Positions 46,869-56,692 of a DNA stretch of 60,187 bases are shown here, piece by piece; position 1 is the stretch's first letter; each line of letters opens with the position of its first letter. This DNA comes from Bacteroidota bacterium (lineage in GTDB: Bacteria; Bacteroidota; Bacteroidia; UKL13-3), in contig CANLPK010000007.1 in the NCBI GenBank assembly GCA_947492885.1, positions 1-60,187 of the forward strand, written 5' to 3'. Both the position numbers and the translations under genes were made by a program. The notes beneath the pieces are model-generated. The model saw only the letters and a program-made list of their open reading frames with translations, was not told where the DNA came from and searched no databases.

Positions 46869-47748
46869 TATCCTACTCGTAATATGCTTATTTATAAGCG
46901 GGTTGAGCCTTCGTGCTCAAGACACAGCAAAGGCTGAAGCTGGAGAGCCATCAGTAGCACTTCGTTATTTTATTAAAAATAATAGTGAGCATTACCTGAT
47001 TGTTCGAACTAATATAAAAGTGGGAAAGAAAACCCAACGCCTCCCAAATCAAGTGATCAAAGTATTTTTGGATAGTGCCGGACCAGAGAATTTGCTTCTA
47101 AAAACTACTACCGATGATCAAGGTGAAGCAAAAGTTTATGTTCCTGTTGAAAGAGCTGAAAAATGGAATGCAAGTGCTAAACATAATTTTATCGGCGTAT
47201 TAGAGGCCTCCTCTCTCGAAGATGAAAGAAGCGCTGAGCTAGAAATAACTCGTGCAAAAATTGAAATGGATACCATCACCGAAGATGGGGTACGTTCCAT
47301 CACCGTGAAAGTTTCCTACTTAGAAGGAGCTGATTGGATGCCTGCAGCAGATGTTGAAATGAGATTGGGTGTTTCTCGCTCTGGGGGAATCCTTTCTGCT
47401 GGAACAGAAGAGTCATATACTACCGATTCTACTGGAAGTGTTACCGTTGAATTTAAACGCGATAGCCTACCTGGCGATGATAAAGGAAACTTTGTATTAA
47501 TGGCCAAGGTGGAAGACAATGATACTTACGGTAACTTATTAGTTGAAACAGTGGTTCCTTGGGGTGTTCCAGTAGTATATAATACTACCTTTTTTGATCA
47601 ACGTACTTTATGGACTACTCGCTTTAAAACACCATTCTGGTTATTATTTATGGCTTATACCATTGTAATCATTGTATGGGGAACAGTAATTTATCTTATT
47701 ATTCAAATTGTAAAAATTGGTAAGTTGAGTAAATCGGAACCCAATTAA
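46843..47748 (+). CDS. Exported protein with Ig-like extracytoplasmic region and C-terminal TM anchor
   Basis: Signal peptide after MKNQHIRNSILLVICLFISGLSLRAQ; C-terminal TPFWLLFMAYTIVIIVWGTVIYLIIQIV. Overlaps the nrfD 3' end by 26 nt. Confidence 0.7.
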   Translation: MKNQHIRNSILLVICLFISGLSLRAQDTAKAEAGEPSVALRYFIKNNSEHYLIVRTNIKVGKKTQRLPNQVIKVFLDSAGPENLLLKTTTDDQGEAKVYVPVERAEKWNASAKHNFIGVLEASSLEDERSAELEITRAKIEMDTITEDGVRSITVKVSYLEGADWMPAADVEMRLGVSRSGGILSAGTEESYTTDSTGSVTVEFKRDSLPGDDKGNFVLMAKVEDNDTYGNLLVETVVPWGVPVVYNTTFFDQRTLWTTRFKTPFWLLFMAYTIVIIVWGTVIYLIIQIVKIGKLSKSEPN

Positions 47749-47793
47749 AAAATAGAATTTAAACTTTTTCATTTTATTTATTGATTAATTAAG

Positions 47794-47829
47794 AACACCT
47801 GGAGTTTCAACTCCGGGTGTTTTGTTTTT
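47794..47829 (+). terminator. Rho-independent terminator
   Basis: AACACCTGGAGTT-tc-AACTCCGGGTGTT followed by TTGTTTTT. Confidence 0.85.
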
Positions 47830-48035
47830 ATATTAAATTAAAAATATGATAGTGATATTTATAAGAACTTGAATATTTAATTAGCTGGCTTAACTGAATA
47901 TTCTACAAATTGGTTACTTGCCCTTATTATGAATTATAGCAAATAGCTCAATTACTTTAACTACAACCTTGGGCATAATATATATATATATACCGCATCA
48001 CAGTGTCTTAAAGGTGCATACAAATGTATTCTATA

Positions 48036-48494
48036 CTATTGCTTTATTCTTGAAACTTTATAGCTAAGTTCCTCAACAAAAGTAACACCTCCAGTAGTCG
48101 TTGTGTGAGATGATTTCCAAACTTGTCGGTTAACCTGATTCGAAATAATATCAAATACCATGGTATCGGTATAGTTAACAGCGACATCAACAATGGTCAA
48201 TTGATTCTCGGTATTGGTCCATTTATTAATCGCATGAGTTTCAATTGAACCTGAGTTAGTGAATATAATTGAACCTGTATTGGTTTCACCGCGCATTAAT
48301 GATATTTCGCCAGCATTCGATTTGCTTATTTTAGTAGAAGTATCTAACACTCCATTTGCTCGCACCCCAAAGTTTAGAGAATCAATATTCCATTTGCCTT
48401 CGAGGCGTCTTTCAAGTTTCGCCTGTTTAGAACAAGAGGCAAATAAGAGGATTGCAAGTACTGCAAAGACTGATAAAAATTTGATTGATTTCAT
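48036..48494 (-). CDS. Lipocalin-like lipoprotein
   Basis: Lipobox LFASC; LERRLEGKWNIDSLNF; GSIIFTNSGSIETHAINKWTNTENQLTI. Confidence 0.65.
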   Translation of the reverse strand: MKSIKFLSVFAVLAILLFASCSKQAKLERRLEGKWNIDSLNFGVRANGVLDTSTKISKSNAGEISLMRGETNTGSIIFTNSGSIETHAINKWTNTENQLTIVDVAVNYTDTMVFDIISNQVNRQVWKSSHTTTTGGVTFVEELSYKVSRIKQ

Positions 48495-48597
48495 AAAATT
48501 TAATATTAGATTTTAAGATAGGATTCAAAGATTAGAAAAAAATTTAATTCCACTTTACCCAGTCATATATTTTAATTGATGAAGTGTTAAAAAGGAC

Positions 48598-49041
48598 CTA
48601 GTCGTTTAGTTGTGGAGCTTCTGGTTCAATGGCTAAACGCGCACATAATATTGCTGTAATGAGTGTAAGCGGAGTGAAAATGAGCTTTTCTAAAATGGTT
48701 GCTGCAAAAATATTCCCAACAGTATTTAAAGAGAAAAGCACTACAAAAATCCAAAGTACGATATTGATTAGCTTCATTGGAACTCCAATGTTTAAATACC
48801 CTCCTTTAATCATGATTAAAATGGATAAGAAAATATTGATGAAGAGTGAAAAGGATTCTAATAATTGCATTGCTTCATCATTCTCTAAGCGGCCGCCCCA
48901 TACTATTGTATATGGTATATATCGAGTGATTACTGCCAAATGAAATAAAATAGTTGCGGAAAGCAAACCCAGCATCAGATTTACAGATAATTTAAAAGGT
49001 ATTTTTTTTAGCATGGGTGAGATATTGAATAGCCGATTCAA
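48598..49041 (-). CDS. Hypothetical membrane protein (about 4 TM)
   Basis: Hydrophobic helices; no family recognised. Confidence 0.55.
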   Translation of the reverse strand: MNRLFNISPMLKKIPFKLSVNLMLGLLSATILFHLAVITRYIPYTIVWGGRLENDEAMQLLESFSLFINIFLSILIMIKGGYLNIGVPMKLINIVLWIFVVLFSLNTVGNIFAATILEKLIFTPLTLITAILCARLAIEPEAPQLND

Positions 49042-49150
49042 AAATACATGCTTATAAGCAAATTCAAAGAATAAATTAACACCACCACTGCCCTAAAGAT
49101 AGCCTTCCCTATTCACGTTTAACTTGCTTATCTTCGCATACCATAACACA

Positions 49151-50377
49151 TTGAATTTCCAAGATTTTAATTTCGAAAGCGATATACAGGCCGGGCTTGA
49201 CGACATGGGGTTTAGCAGCCCCACTCCTATTCAGGAGCAAGCCATCCCTATCATCATGTCGGGCCGCGACCTCGTAGGTTGCGCTCAAACAGGCACCGGT
49301 AAAACGGCAGCCTTCTTATTGCCCATACTCAACAAGCTTGCTGCCGAGCCCAGCGACCATACCGACACATTAATTATTGTGCCAACCCGTGAACTGGCCT
49401 TGCAAATTTATCAGGCCATACAAGGGTTCTCCTACCATACTTCAATCAACTCACAAGTAATTTATGGAGGTGGCGATGGTGCTAATTTCGAACAAGAAAA
49501 AAAATCGCTGCAACACGGGGTCAATATTATTATTGCTACTCCAGGCCGACTCATCTCTCATTTGAATATGGGATATGTGAAGCTGCAAAACTTAAAGCAT
49601 CTTATTTTAGATGAAGCGGATAGAATGCTCGATATGGGCTTTGTAGATGATATCAATAAGATTATCACCTTTCTTCCTAAGGAGCGCCAAACGCTATTGT
49701 TCTCTGCCACCATGCCTCCTAAAATTCGTCAGCTGGCTGCCCGCTTGCTGGTGAACCCTGAGCAGATAAGCTTGGCTGTTTCAAAGCCTGCCGAAGGCGT
49801 GACACAAAATGCCTACTTGGTTTATGATGCACAGAAAAATTCATTGGTTGCACGTATCCTTAAAGAGAAAAAATTATCATCGGTAATAATTTTCTCGGGT
49901 ACCAAACAAAAAGTAAAAGAACTGGAACGCGATTTACGCAAGGTGGGAATAGAGGCCAGTGCCATTCATTCCGACCTATTGCAACAAGAGCGAGAAGAAG
50001 TGCTTCGCAATTTTAGAAGTAAAAAATTAGCCGTGCTCGTTGCCACCGATATCCTCTCCAGAGGTATTGATATTGAAGATATAGGTCTCGTATTAAATTA
50101 CGATGTTCCGGGCGATGCTGAAGACTATATTCACCGCATTGGCCGCACTGCACGTGCCGAAACTACGGGAGAAGCCATCACATTTATCAATGAACTGGAT
50201 CAATATAAATTCTCAAAAATTGAAGCATTTATTGGCAACGAAATAGCCAAACTTCCTTTGCCTGAGGGAATGCCAAAAGGACCTGATTACAATCCCTCGG
50301 TACGTGTTAAAAAGCCCACCCATCAAGGCAATAGAAGAAATTTTAAGGGGAGTAAATTTAGCGGCAAGAAATCCTAA
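49151..50377 (+). CDS. DEAD-box RNA helicase
   Basis: PTPIQEQAIP, AQTGTGKTAAF, PTRELALQI, DEADRMLDMGF, FSATMP, HRIGRTARA. Start moved to TTG 49151 because a TATCTTCGC box (49129-49137) lies in the longer ORF. Confidence 0.92.
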   Translation: MNFQDFNFESDIQAGLDDMGFSSPTPIQEQAIPIIMSGRDLVGCAQTGTGKTAAFLLPILNKLAAEPSDHTDTLIIVPTRELALQIYQAIQGFSYHTSINSQVIYGGGDGANFEQEKKSLQHGVNIIIATPGRLISHLNMGYVKLQNLKHLILDEADRMLDMGFVDDINKIITFLPKERQTLLFSATMPPKIRQLAARLLVNPEQISLAVSKPAEGVTQNAYLVYDAQKNSLVARILKEKKLSSVIIFSGTKQKVKELERDLRKVGIEASAIHSDLLQQEREEVLRNFRSKKLAVLVATDILSRGIDIEDIGLVLNYDVPGDAEDYIHRIGRTARAETTGEAITFINELDQYKFSKIEAFIGNEIAKLPLPEGMPKGPDYNPSVRVKKPTHQGNRRNFKGSKFSGKKS

Positions 50378-51627
50378 ACACGATTCATCTTCACAATATC
50401 AATTCGTGTTTTTTGCATACTCAAAATATGAAACTCAAAAGGTTCAATTTTGATTACCTCATTCACCGCAGGAATATCTTCGTGATGAGAAATAATAAAG
50501 CCACCTAAAGTATCGTATTCGCCTTCTGGCAAATCGAATTCATAATTATCATTCAAGTATTTTATTTCAAGGCGAGCAGAAAAAATAAATTCGTGCTCAT
50601 TTATTTGTTGTTCGCGTAAATCTTCGGTATCGTGTTCATCATCGATATCTCCGAAAATGTTTTCAATGATATCTTCCACAGTAACAATCCCTGCCGTACC
50701 ACCAAACTCATCCACTACCAATGCCACGCTCTTGCGCTGCTTGTTTAACTCGGTGAGGAGCTGCTGTGCACTCACGGTTTCATGGGTGATATGTATGGGA
50801 AGCAAAATAGATTGAATGCTCTTCGGACCATTAAACATCTCCACCTGATGCACATAGCCAATGATATTATCGATATTGTCGCGATAAATCAAAATTTTGG
50901 AATGGCGCGATTCCATAAAGAGCGTATGCAATTCTTCGATGGATGCATTGATTTCGATGGCCACCAATTCGGTACGAGGTACCAGGCAATTGCGAAGTTT
51001 TACGCTTCCAAAATCGAGGGCATTTTTAAAAATTTCTGTATCTACATCGGCATCTTCTTCCAAATCCATATTGGCACTTTGGCTTACATAATGATCCAAA
51101 TCGATTTTACTAAAGATAGGCACATTTTCACTCACCGTAGAATTGAAAAACACCCGTATCATCCATTTAGAAAGCCATACCACGAAATTCACAACCGGTG
51201 AAAATAAATAGTAGATAACCAGGAAAGGCACTGCAAAAATCTCCAGCATCAAATCGGGATTGATACGAAATAGTACTTTCGGAATGAACTCAGCAGTAAC
51301 CAAAACGATGATGGTTGAGATGAGTGATGAAATTAAAATCTCGGCAAACTCATGCTCCCCTTCGGGAATAACAGAATGGATATGGGGTTTGAGTATGATC
51401 TCCATGAAGATACCATACACAACCAGTGAGATGGCATTTCCTAAAAGCGTGGTACTAATAAAACGCGCAGGTTCTTTTACAAACCCTGATAAAATTTTAG
51501 CGGTAAAATGACCTTGTTTATTGCGTAATTCAATACGCAACTTATTGGCTGAAACGAACGCGATTTCAATACCCGAAAAAAATGCGGTACTTAATAAGGT
51601 GATTAGAATGACGACGGGCTCAGGCAC
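50374..51627 (-). CDS. CNNM/CBS-domain (DUF21, hemolysin/CorC-family) membrane protein
   Basis: ILITLLSTAFFSGIEIAFVSANKLRIE; LVVDEFGGTAGIVTVEDIIENIFGDIDDEHD; C-terminal CorC-like domain. GTG start. Confidence 0.88.
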   Translation of the reverse strand: MPEPVVILITLLSTAFFSGIEIAFVSANKLRIELRNKQGHFTAKILSGFVKEPARFISTTLLGNAISLVVYGIFMEIILKPHIHSVIPEGEHEFAEILISSLISTIIVLVTAEFIPKVLFRINPDLMLEIFAVPFLVIYYLFSPVVNFVVWLSKWMIRVFFNSTVSENVPIFSKIDLDHYVSQSANMDLEEDADVDTEIFKNALDFGSVKLRNCLVPRTELVAIEINASIEELHTLFMESRHSKILIYRDNIDNIIGYVHQVEMFNGPKSIQSILLPIHITHETVSAQQLLTELNKQRKSVALVVDEFGGTAGIVTVEDIIENIFGDIDDEHDTEDLREQQINEHEFIFSARLEIKYLNDNYEFDLPEGEYDTLGGFIISHHEDIPAVNEVIKIEPFEFHILSMQKTRIDIVKMNRV

Positions 51628-51660
51628 GGAGTAAAGATATGATTTTGTTGGTTTCTGCTT

Positions 51661-51825
51661 CTATTTTTTAAAATTCTTGTAACAAAAGTACAATCCCAAA
51701 GCCAATGTAACAAGAAACGGCCAAACTTTACCCTCTATAAAACCTTCCATCAGGCTGATATAGATGATATTTGCGGCACTCAAGAGGGTGATTATTACCC
51801 AGCTCCATTTCTTAAATTTTTGCAT
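51661..51825 (-). CDS. Small 54-aa two-TM membrane protein (not in ORF track)
   Basis: MQKFKKWSWVIITLLSAANIIYISLMEGFIEGKVWPFLVTLALGLYFCYKNFKK; ATG overlaps the lptC TGA stop (TGATG). Confidence 0.75.
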   Translation of the reverse strand: MQKFKKWSWVIITLLSAANIIYISLMEGFIEGKVWPFLVTLALGLYFCYKNFKK

Positions 51826-52364
51826 CAAGGATTCTTTTTAAGGTTGATATTCCCTTTCACATTCGTGATTCGATATTCGGTAAAATTCTGATTACTTACC
51901 AGTCCATCTCCATAAATCAATTGATCGGGGGTGGTAATTTTCACAAATTTATCGGTATAGATTTTTTCCTTCACCTCATCCCAAACTAAATATTCGGTAC
52001 TCAGGGTATCGCCTTTCACATTGATGAGGCGAACATTTTGTTTCATCACCAAATATTTTTCCTTCTCATAATAAATTCCAATATCGGCATAAGCGAAGCT
52101 GGCGGCATTTTTATTGGCATCATAAAATGTGCCTTCTACCCCTTTAGGCATAAGGGTATAGGGCTTGGCCGACATACTGAAATGTTGCATTAAAGGCGAT
52201 TTGAGTTTCGCTTTCACCTGTCCCGAATCGGTATAGGTAAGCGTGATTCCTTCCCCAGTTTCGGTGGCAAAGGAGGGCTTCTGAACTATTTTCTTCGCTT
52301 CTTCATCGTCGTTACAAGAGACTAAAAAAGCAAAGCAAAATAAACAAACCCAGAGCTTATTCAT
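51825..52364 (-). CDS. lptC: LPS export lipoprotein LptC
   Basis: Lipobox LVSC; EGITLTYTDSGQVKAKLKSPLMQHF, YDANKNAASFAYADIGIYYEKEKYLVMKQNVRLINVKGDTLSTEYLVWDEVKEKIYTDKFVKITTPDQLIYGDGL. Confidence 0.85.
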   Translation of the reverse strand: MNKLWVCLFCFAFLVSCNDDEEAKKIVQKPSFATETGEGITLTYTDSGQVKAKLKSPLMQHFSMSAKPYTLMPKGVEGTFYDANKNAASFAYADIGIYYEKEKYLVMKQNVRLINVKGDTLSTEYLVWDEVKEKIYTDKFVKITTPDQLIYGDGLVSNQNFTEYRITNVKGNINLKKNP

Positions 52365-53781
52365 ATTTGAAATGACGGAACCATTCATTTGAAATTAAGT
52401 TCATTCCAAGTGAAAGTCGATAATAGGTATCGGTTGTTAAGTTGTTTTCGAGGGTGCCCATTTTTCCTGCTTCAAAGCCCAGATTCAATACACCCGAGGT
52501 TCTTTGTTTCACTTTTAATGGGAATCCAAATCCAATGGATACGCCATATTCGTTTACCTGAGTACCACGCACCACAATAGGTGTTTGTGTATAATGCACG
52601 CCTGCACGGTATTCTACCTCATTGAAATAATCGGTGCGATAGCTTTTCAGTGGTTTATAATACCCGCCTAACTTGATAGAATAACTTTGATGTAAGGAAT
52701 CGGAATTGCCAAAATTTCGGTAAGCGGTCCAGTTGCTATAATTGAAATCGGCCCCTATTAAGAAATTATTACGTTTATCCGATTTGTGTTCGTTAGAGAT
52801 GGCAAATCCAATTCCGAGGCTTCCCGGAACAAATACTTTGCCCGATTCGCCAATGGTATAACGCACGGTATCTTTTACAATGATATTGCCTTGTTTGAAT
52901 GGTAAATAATAATCTTTAAAAGTAGCACCAAACACATCTCGCGAAGCATTGTAATTGGAAGCGGTAGAATAAGTTACGCCCCAGCTAAAAATGATATTTA
53001 CAGTATCGTGCTCGGAGCGGCGTCCATAGCGCTTGATATGCACTAATGAATCCTTTCCCGACTTACCCTTTTTGATATTCACGTACACCGAATCATCGAG
53101 GCGATATTTTGCCGAATCCTTAATCATTTGGTGATAGTGCTTGTATTGCACACCCAAATCGAAATTCAATCCGCGCAGAATGCTTTTGTTTTCGAGGAAA
53201 TAATTATTGATAGAAGCAGTATCAAATGAAACCACTTGAATGCTGTTTAAATCGCCAAACATATAATTTACATTGGCTCCCAGCGATAAGTTTTTATTGA
53301 AACTATAGGCACCGCCTAAGAATAATTTGTTCACGCCACCATTGCCAATATTATAATCGGTGTGCGGGGCGGGGCTGGTAAACTTACGATTGATATCATA
53401 TCCTGCGGTGGTATAAGGCATTAGGCCAAAGCATCCACCCGCATTTTGTTTTTTGCCAAGAGGGAAAGCCAGGGCCATGCGACCAAAGTTGAAGGTTTTG
53501 AAATCGTAGTATCCGAGCGAATCGTGAAGGGTATTGATTTTACCGTAGAGGTTGAATTCGAAATTCACTTTTTGGTTAAAGGCATACGATGCTGGATTGG
53601 CGGTATTCACATAGTTAGCGTTGGCCAGCCCTTGACCAATGCCGCCCATGGTTTGGCTGAACACCCCATTTTGAGGTTCGTGAGAGCCAATGCCATAGAA
53701 TGAATAGGGCGAAAATGTATTGGTTTGAGCAGTTAAACCAAAAGTGAGTATTAAAAGTAACGAGGAAAAGTAATTACGCAT
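52357..53781 (-). CDS. Outer-membrane barrel-like protein
   Basis: Signal peptide; FSPYSFYGIGSHEPQNGVFSQTMGGIGQGLANANYVNTANPASYAFN; position between coaX and lptC. Confidence 0.75.
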   Translation of the reverse strand: MRNYFSSLLLILTFGLTAQTNTFSPYSFYGIGSHEPQNGVFSQTMGGIGQGLANANYVNTANPASYAFNQKVNFEFNLYGKINTLHDSLGYYDFKTFNFGRMALAFPLGKKQNAGGCFGLMPYTTAGYDINRKFTSPAPHTDYNIGNGGVNKLFLGGAYSFNKNLSLGANVNYMFGDLNSIQVVSFDTASINNYFLENKSILRGLNFDLGVQYKHYHQMIKDSAKYRLDDSVYVNIKKGKSGKDSLVHIKRYGRRSEHDTVNIIFSWGVTYSTASNYNASRDVFGATFKDYYLPFKQGNIIVKDTVRYTIGESGKVFVPGSLGIGFAISNEHKSDKRNNFLIGADFNYSNWTAYRNFGNSDSLHQSYSIKLGGYYKPLKSYRTDYFNEVEYRAGVHYTQTPIVVRGTQVNEYGVSIGFGFPLKVKQRTSGVLNLGFEAGKMGTLENNLTTDTYYRLSLGMNLISNEWFRHFKYE

Positions 53782-54493
53782 TATGAAGCAAAATTTCATT
53801 TAGTCCGGTTAAAACTAAATCGGGGGCCGCAAAGATGCTATTTTTCAAGCGCTTCGCCAAAAAAGAACTGTCGCCACCGGTAAGCAAAACATGTAATTTT
53901 TTGTAATGGGTCGAATAAAATTGAATGGCACCCGCTATTTCAAAACATACATGGTTCAAAACCCCTGCATTCAGGCTTTCGCTGGTGCTTTTGCCGGTAA
54001 TACGAACGGGAGCTCGTTTGGTTACATAAGGTAGTTTGGCGGTGAAATGATTCATGGCCTGGTATCGCATTTCAATACCTGGAGCAATGGCCCCACCTTT
54101 GTAAACACCTTTTTCGTTGATGATATCGAAGGTAATGCAGGTTCCTGCATTGATGATTAATGTGTTTTGCTTGGGGTATTTGCTAAACCCAGCCACGGCC
54201 ACGGCAATACGATCTCTGCCGAGAGTTTCGGGCGTTTTGTAATCGAGTTGAATGGGCAAGGGTGTTTTATGGGTAAGCAAGAGCACTGGGAGTGCTTGTT
54301 TCAAGGCTTTTAGCCATGTTTTATTGATGGGGCGCACACTGGAAACAATGGCCGTTGTAGGTTTATATTTTGCTATCAGCGATTGAATGAGTGGCAAATC
54401 AAAATCATTAGACACAGACTTATGTACTAATTTGCGTTGTTTAAACAGCGCATATTTAATCAGGGTATTGCCAGCATCAATGCAGAGTTGCAT
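53774..54493 (-). CDS. coaX: Type III pantothenate kinase
   Basis: LCIDAGNTLIKYALFKQRKLV; TLGRDRIAVAVAGF; LIINAGTCITFDII; GGAIAPGIEMRYQAMNHFTAKLP; LLTGGDSSFLAKRL. Confidence 0.93.
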   Translation of the reverse strand: MQLCIDAGNTLIKYALFKQRKLVHKSVSNDFDLPLIQSLIAKYKPTTAIVSSVRPINKTWLKALKQALPVLLLTHKTPLPIQLDYKTPETLGRDRIAVAVAGFSKYPKQNTLIINAGTCITFDIINEKGVYKGGAIAPGIEMRYQAMNHFTAKLPYVTKRAPVRITGKSTSESLNAGVLNHVCFEIAGAIQFYSTHYKKLHVLLTGGDSSFLAKRLKNSIFAAPDLVLTGLNEILLHNA

Positions 54494-54497
54494 AGCA

Positions 54498-54506
54498 GCG
54501 AAGATA
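54498..54506 (-). promoter_or_regulatory. -7 promoter box TATCTTCGC of coaX
   Basis: GCGAAGATA on +; only 4 nt between box and ATG. Confidence 0.6.
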
Positions 54507-54558
54507 AAAATAAAATGAATGGGGTAATGCTATTTTTGGGAAGGGCATCGAAGACTCG

Positions 54559-54623
54559 AACTTTTCCAAAGTTTGATAACATGAACTATCTGCGATAATT
54601 CGAAACTGAACTTTGGAAAAGTT
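54559..54623. repeat. Hairpin repeat, copy 1 (15-bp perfect arms)
   Basis: AACTTTTCCAAAGTT ... AACTTTGGAAAAGTT; 53/64 positions match copy 2 at 59561-59624 (hand alignment). Confidence 0.85.
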
Positions 54624-54823
54624 TTAATTTTAGTTGTATTCGGTATTGATATGGCAATATCGATATAGGGTGCTAGTTCACGTTCAATAAAAGATGCGAA
54701 ACTTTGAGAACGAATTATTTGGTTTTACGAAATAAATTATACAAGTTTGTAATAAGTTAGAAGAAAAAAGTGGGAGAAGAGAATTTTAATTTTTGATTGC
54801 AAAAAAACTAATTTTAATATATC

Positions 54824-56692
54824 ATGAAAATTTCTACAATTTCTAATTCGCAAATTTTTCGATTAAATGTAACCTTTGACAAATTAAATGAACGCTTATT
54901 CACTATTTTACATTTTTTATTGTTCTTTTTAACTGCCTTTATTTCTAATTCTATTTATGCACAATGTTCTTGTGGTGTAGCTACCGCGGGAATCAGAAGC
55001 CTTGTATCTGAAATGACAACTACAACTTGGAGCGGAGGAGGGCCATATTGTCTAAACTTAAGAGAGAATTTTCATGTTTTCAATAACGAACATGTGACTT
55101 GGACTAATTGTACCGTCAAAATTGATTCTGGAGTTAAAATAACAATAAATGTTGGGGGAAGTTTAACAATATCCAATAATTGTACGGTGACACGAAATGG
55201 AAGTAGTTGTAGCAATTGGCAGGGATTTGTAGTTGCTGGTACAGGCAATTCAACAGACCAGTCACCAACAACTAATCAAGGTTATCTTGTTATAGATGGC
55301 AGTACTATCGAATATGCTAACCTAGCAGTGGATGTGCAGTCTGGCGGAATCTTAAAGGTATCAAATAGTGGATTTATATATAATACTCAAGATATTAATA
55401 TTGATCCTTATTCACAACCTGGAAATATACATGAGAACGAATGTGAATTTATTGAAACATCATTCTCTACACTAGATTTGGATGGATCTACACGAGTTAT
55501 TATGACCGATATAGAAGGTGTTAATTTTTATGCGTGTACATTTCAGAATAATGCGGATTGGAATAATGCTACATTAACTACAGATATGGGCACAGGAATA
55601 CTCGCCTCAGATTGCCGATTCCAAGTTACGGGTTCTGATTATTCAACGGATGAATTTGGTTGCTTTGAAAGTCATACTAACGGTAGTTATTTTACTAATT
55701 TTAGTTCAGCAATAGTTACAAGCACAAGTGGAGGAAGTATTCAGGATTTACCCGTCATTATTCAAGATGCAACTTTTTTTAAAAATTTTTATGGAATTAA
55801 TTGTACTAATGGCGAAGATTTAACTATTACCAATTGTACCTTTAATACAAATCAAGGTGGCACACCACCACCTATTTGGCAGAATGGGTTTATTAATATT
55901 ATTCTTAATTATAACAAATCATCAACATTTCAATATATAAATTTCAACTCTTTTAATTCAGATATAGATTATAATGCTCTGAATAATAGTGTTTTTTGTT
56001 TTGTTAGAACTTATGGTACACTTCAATTTATTAAAAACAGTTGCTCCTCTGTTGATTATGCTGTAGTGCCGGCGGCAAGTAGCAAAATCATTGGCCTTTA
56101 TCTTGAGGATGCGGCTAATCTCATTTTTGTATGTAATTCCTTTGCAAATTTACATCACGATCTTTATAATATTTCCTCTATTTCTCAAATTGGTAACACT
56201 TCCTATGAGCATACCAATACATTTAGTACAGGTACCTATAGTATTAGTAATATTGCATCCCTATATAATTTTGACTATTTTAAATTAACTGGAACAACTT
56301 CACCAAATATACCTATTCCTAATGGTGGTGGAACTAATATTACACTACAGGTAGCAAATATTAACAATACGGATTGCAGTGGTTGCCCAATTTTAATAGG
56401 AGAAGAAAGCAGACCAGGGTTTTCCTCAGAAAAGCTAGATCAAAAAGTAAAGATTTCAAGAATTACGAAAAATTTAATGGAATTAAGTTATGAAAATATG
56501 GATTATTCAGGAATTTCAAGTATCGACATTTATGATATTTTGGGAAGTAAAAAGGAAACTATAACAGATATAGACAAGAATATTATTAACTTTAAATCTG
56601 AAAAAAATGGTTTACTAATAATATTAATTCACTTAAATAACGGGACTATGCAAAAGTATAAAGTGTATGTAAATTATATAGATAAAGAATGA
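54824..56692 (+). CDS. Secreted right-handed beta-helix-like protein with degenerate T9SS type A-like C-terminus
   Basis: Repeated NCTVTRNGSSC.., DGSTIEYANLAVDVQSGGILKVSNSGF; C-terminal IDIYDILGSKKETITDIDKNIINFKSEKNGLLIILIHLNNGTMQKYKVYV. Confidence 0.75.
   Translation: MKISTISNSQIFRLNVTFDKLNERLFTILHFLLFFLTAFISNSIYAQCSCGVATAGIRSLVSEMTTTTWSGGGPYCLNLRENFHVFNNEHVTWTNCTVKIDSGVKITINVGGSLTISNNCTVTRNGSSCSNWQGFVVAGTGNSTDQSPTTNQGYLVIDGSTIEYANLAVDVQSGGILKVSNSGFIYNTQDINIDPYSQPGNIHENECEFIETSFSTLDLDGSTRVIMTDIEGVNFYACTFQNNADWNNATLTTDMGTGILASDCRFQVTGSDYSTDEFGCFESHTNGSYFTNFSSAIVTSTSGGSIQDLPVIIQDATFFKNFYGINCTNGEDLTITNCTFNTNQGGTPPPIWQNGFINIILNYNKSSTFQYINFNSFNSDIDYNALNNSVFCFVRTYGTLQFIKNSCSSVDYAVVPAASSKIIGLYLEDAANLIFVCNSFANLHHDLYNISSISQIGNTSYEHTNTFSTGTYSISNIASLYNFDYFKLTGTTSPNIPIPNGGGTNITLQVANINNTDCSGCPILIGEESRPGFSSEKLDQKVKISRITKNLMELSYENMDYSGISSIDIYDILGSKKETITDIDKNIINFKSEKNGLLIILIHLNNGTMQKYKVYVNYIDKE

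Noticed and set aside
47976-47992. (AT)n dinucleotide run
   Set aside because: Simple low-complexity tract in an intergenic region; no sign of function beyond composition.
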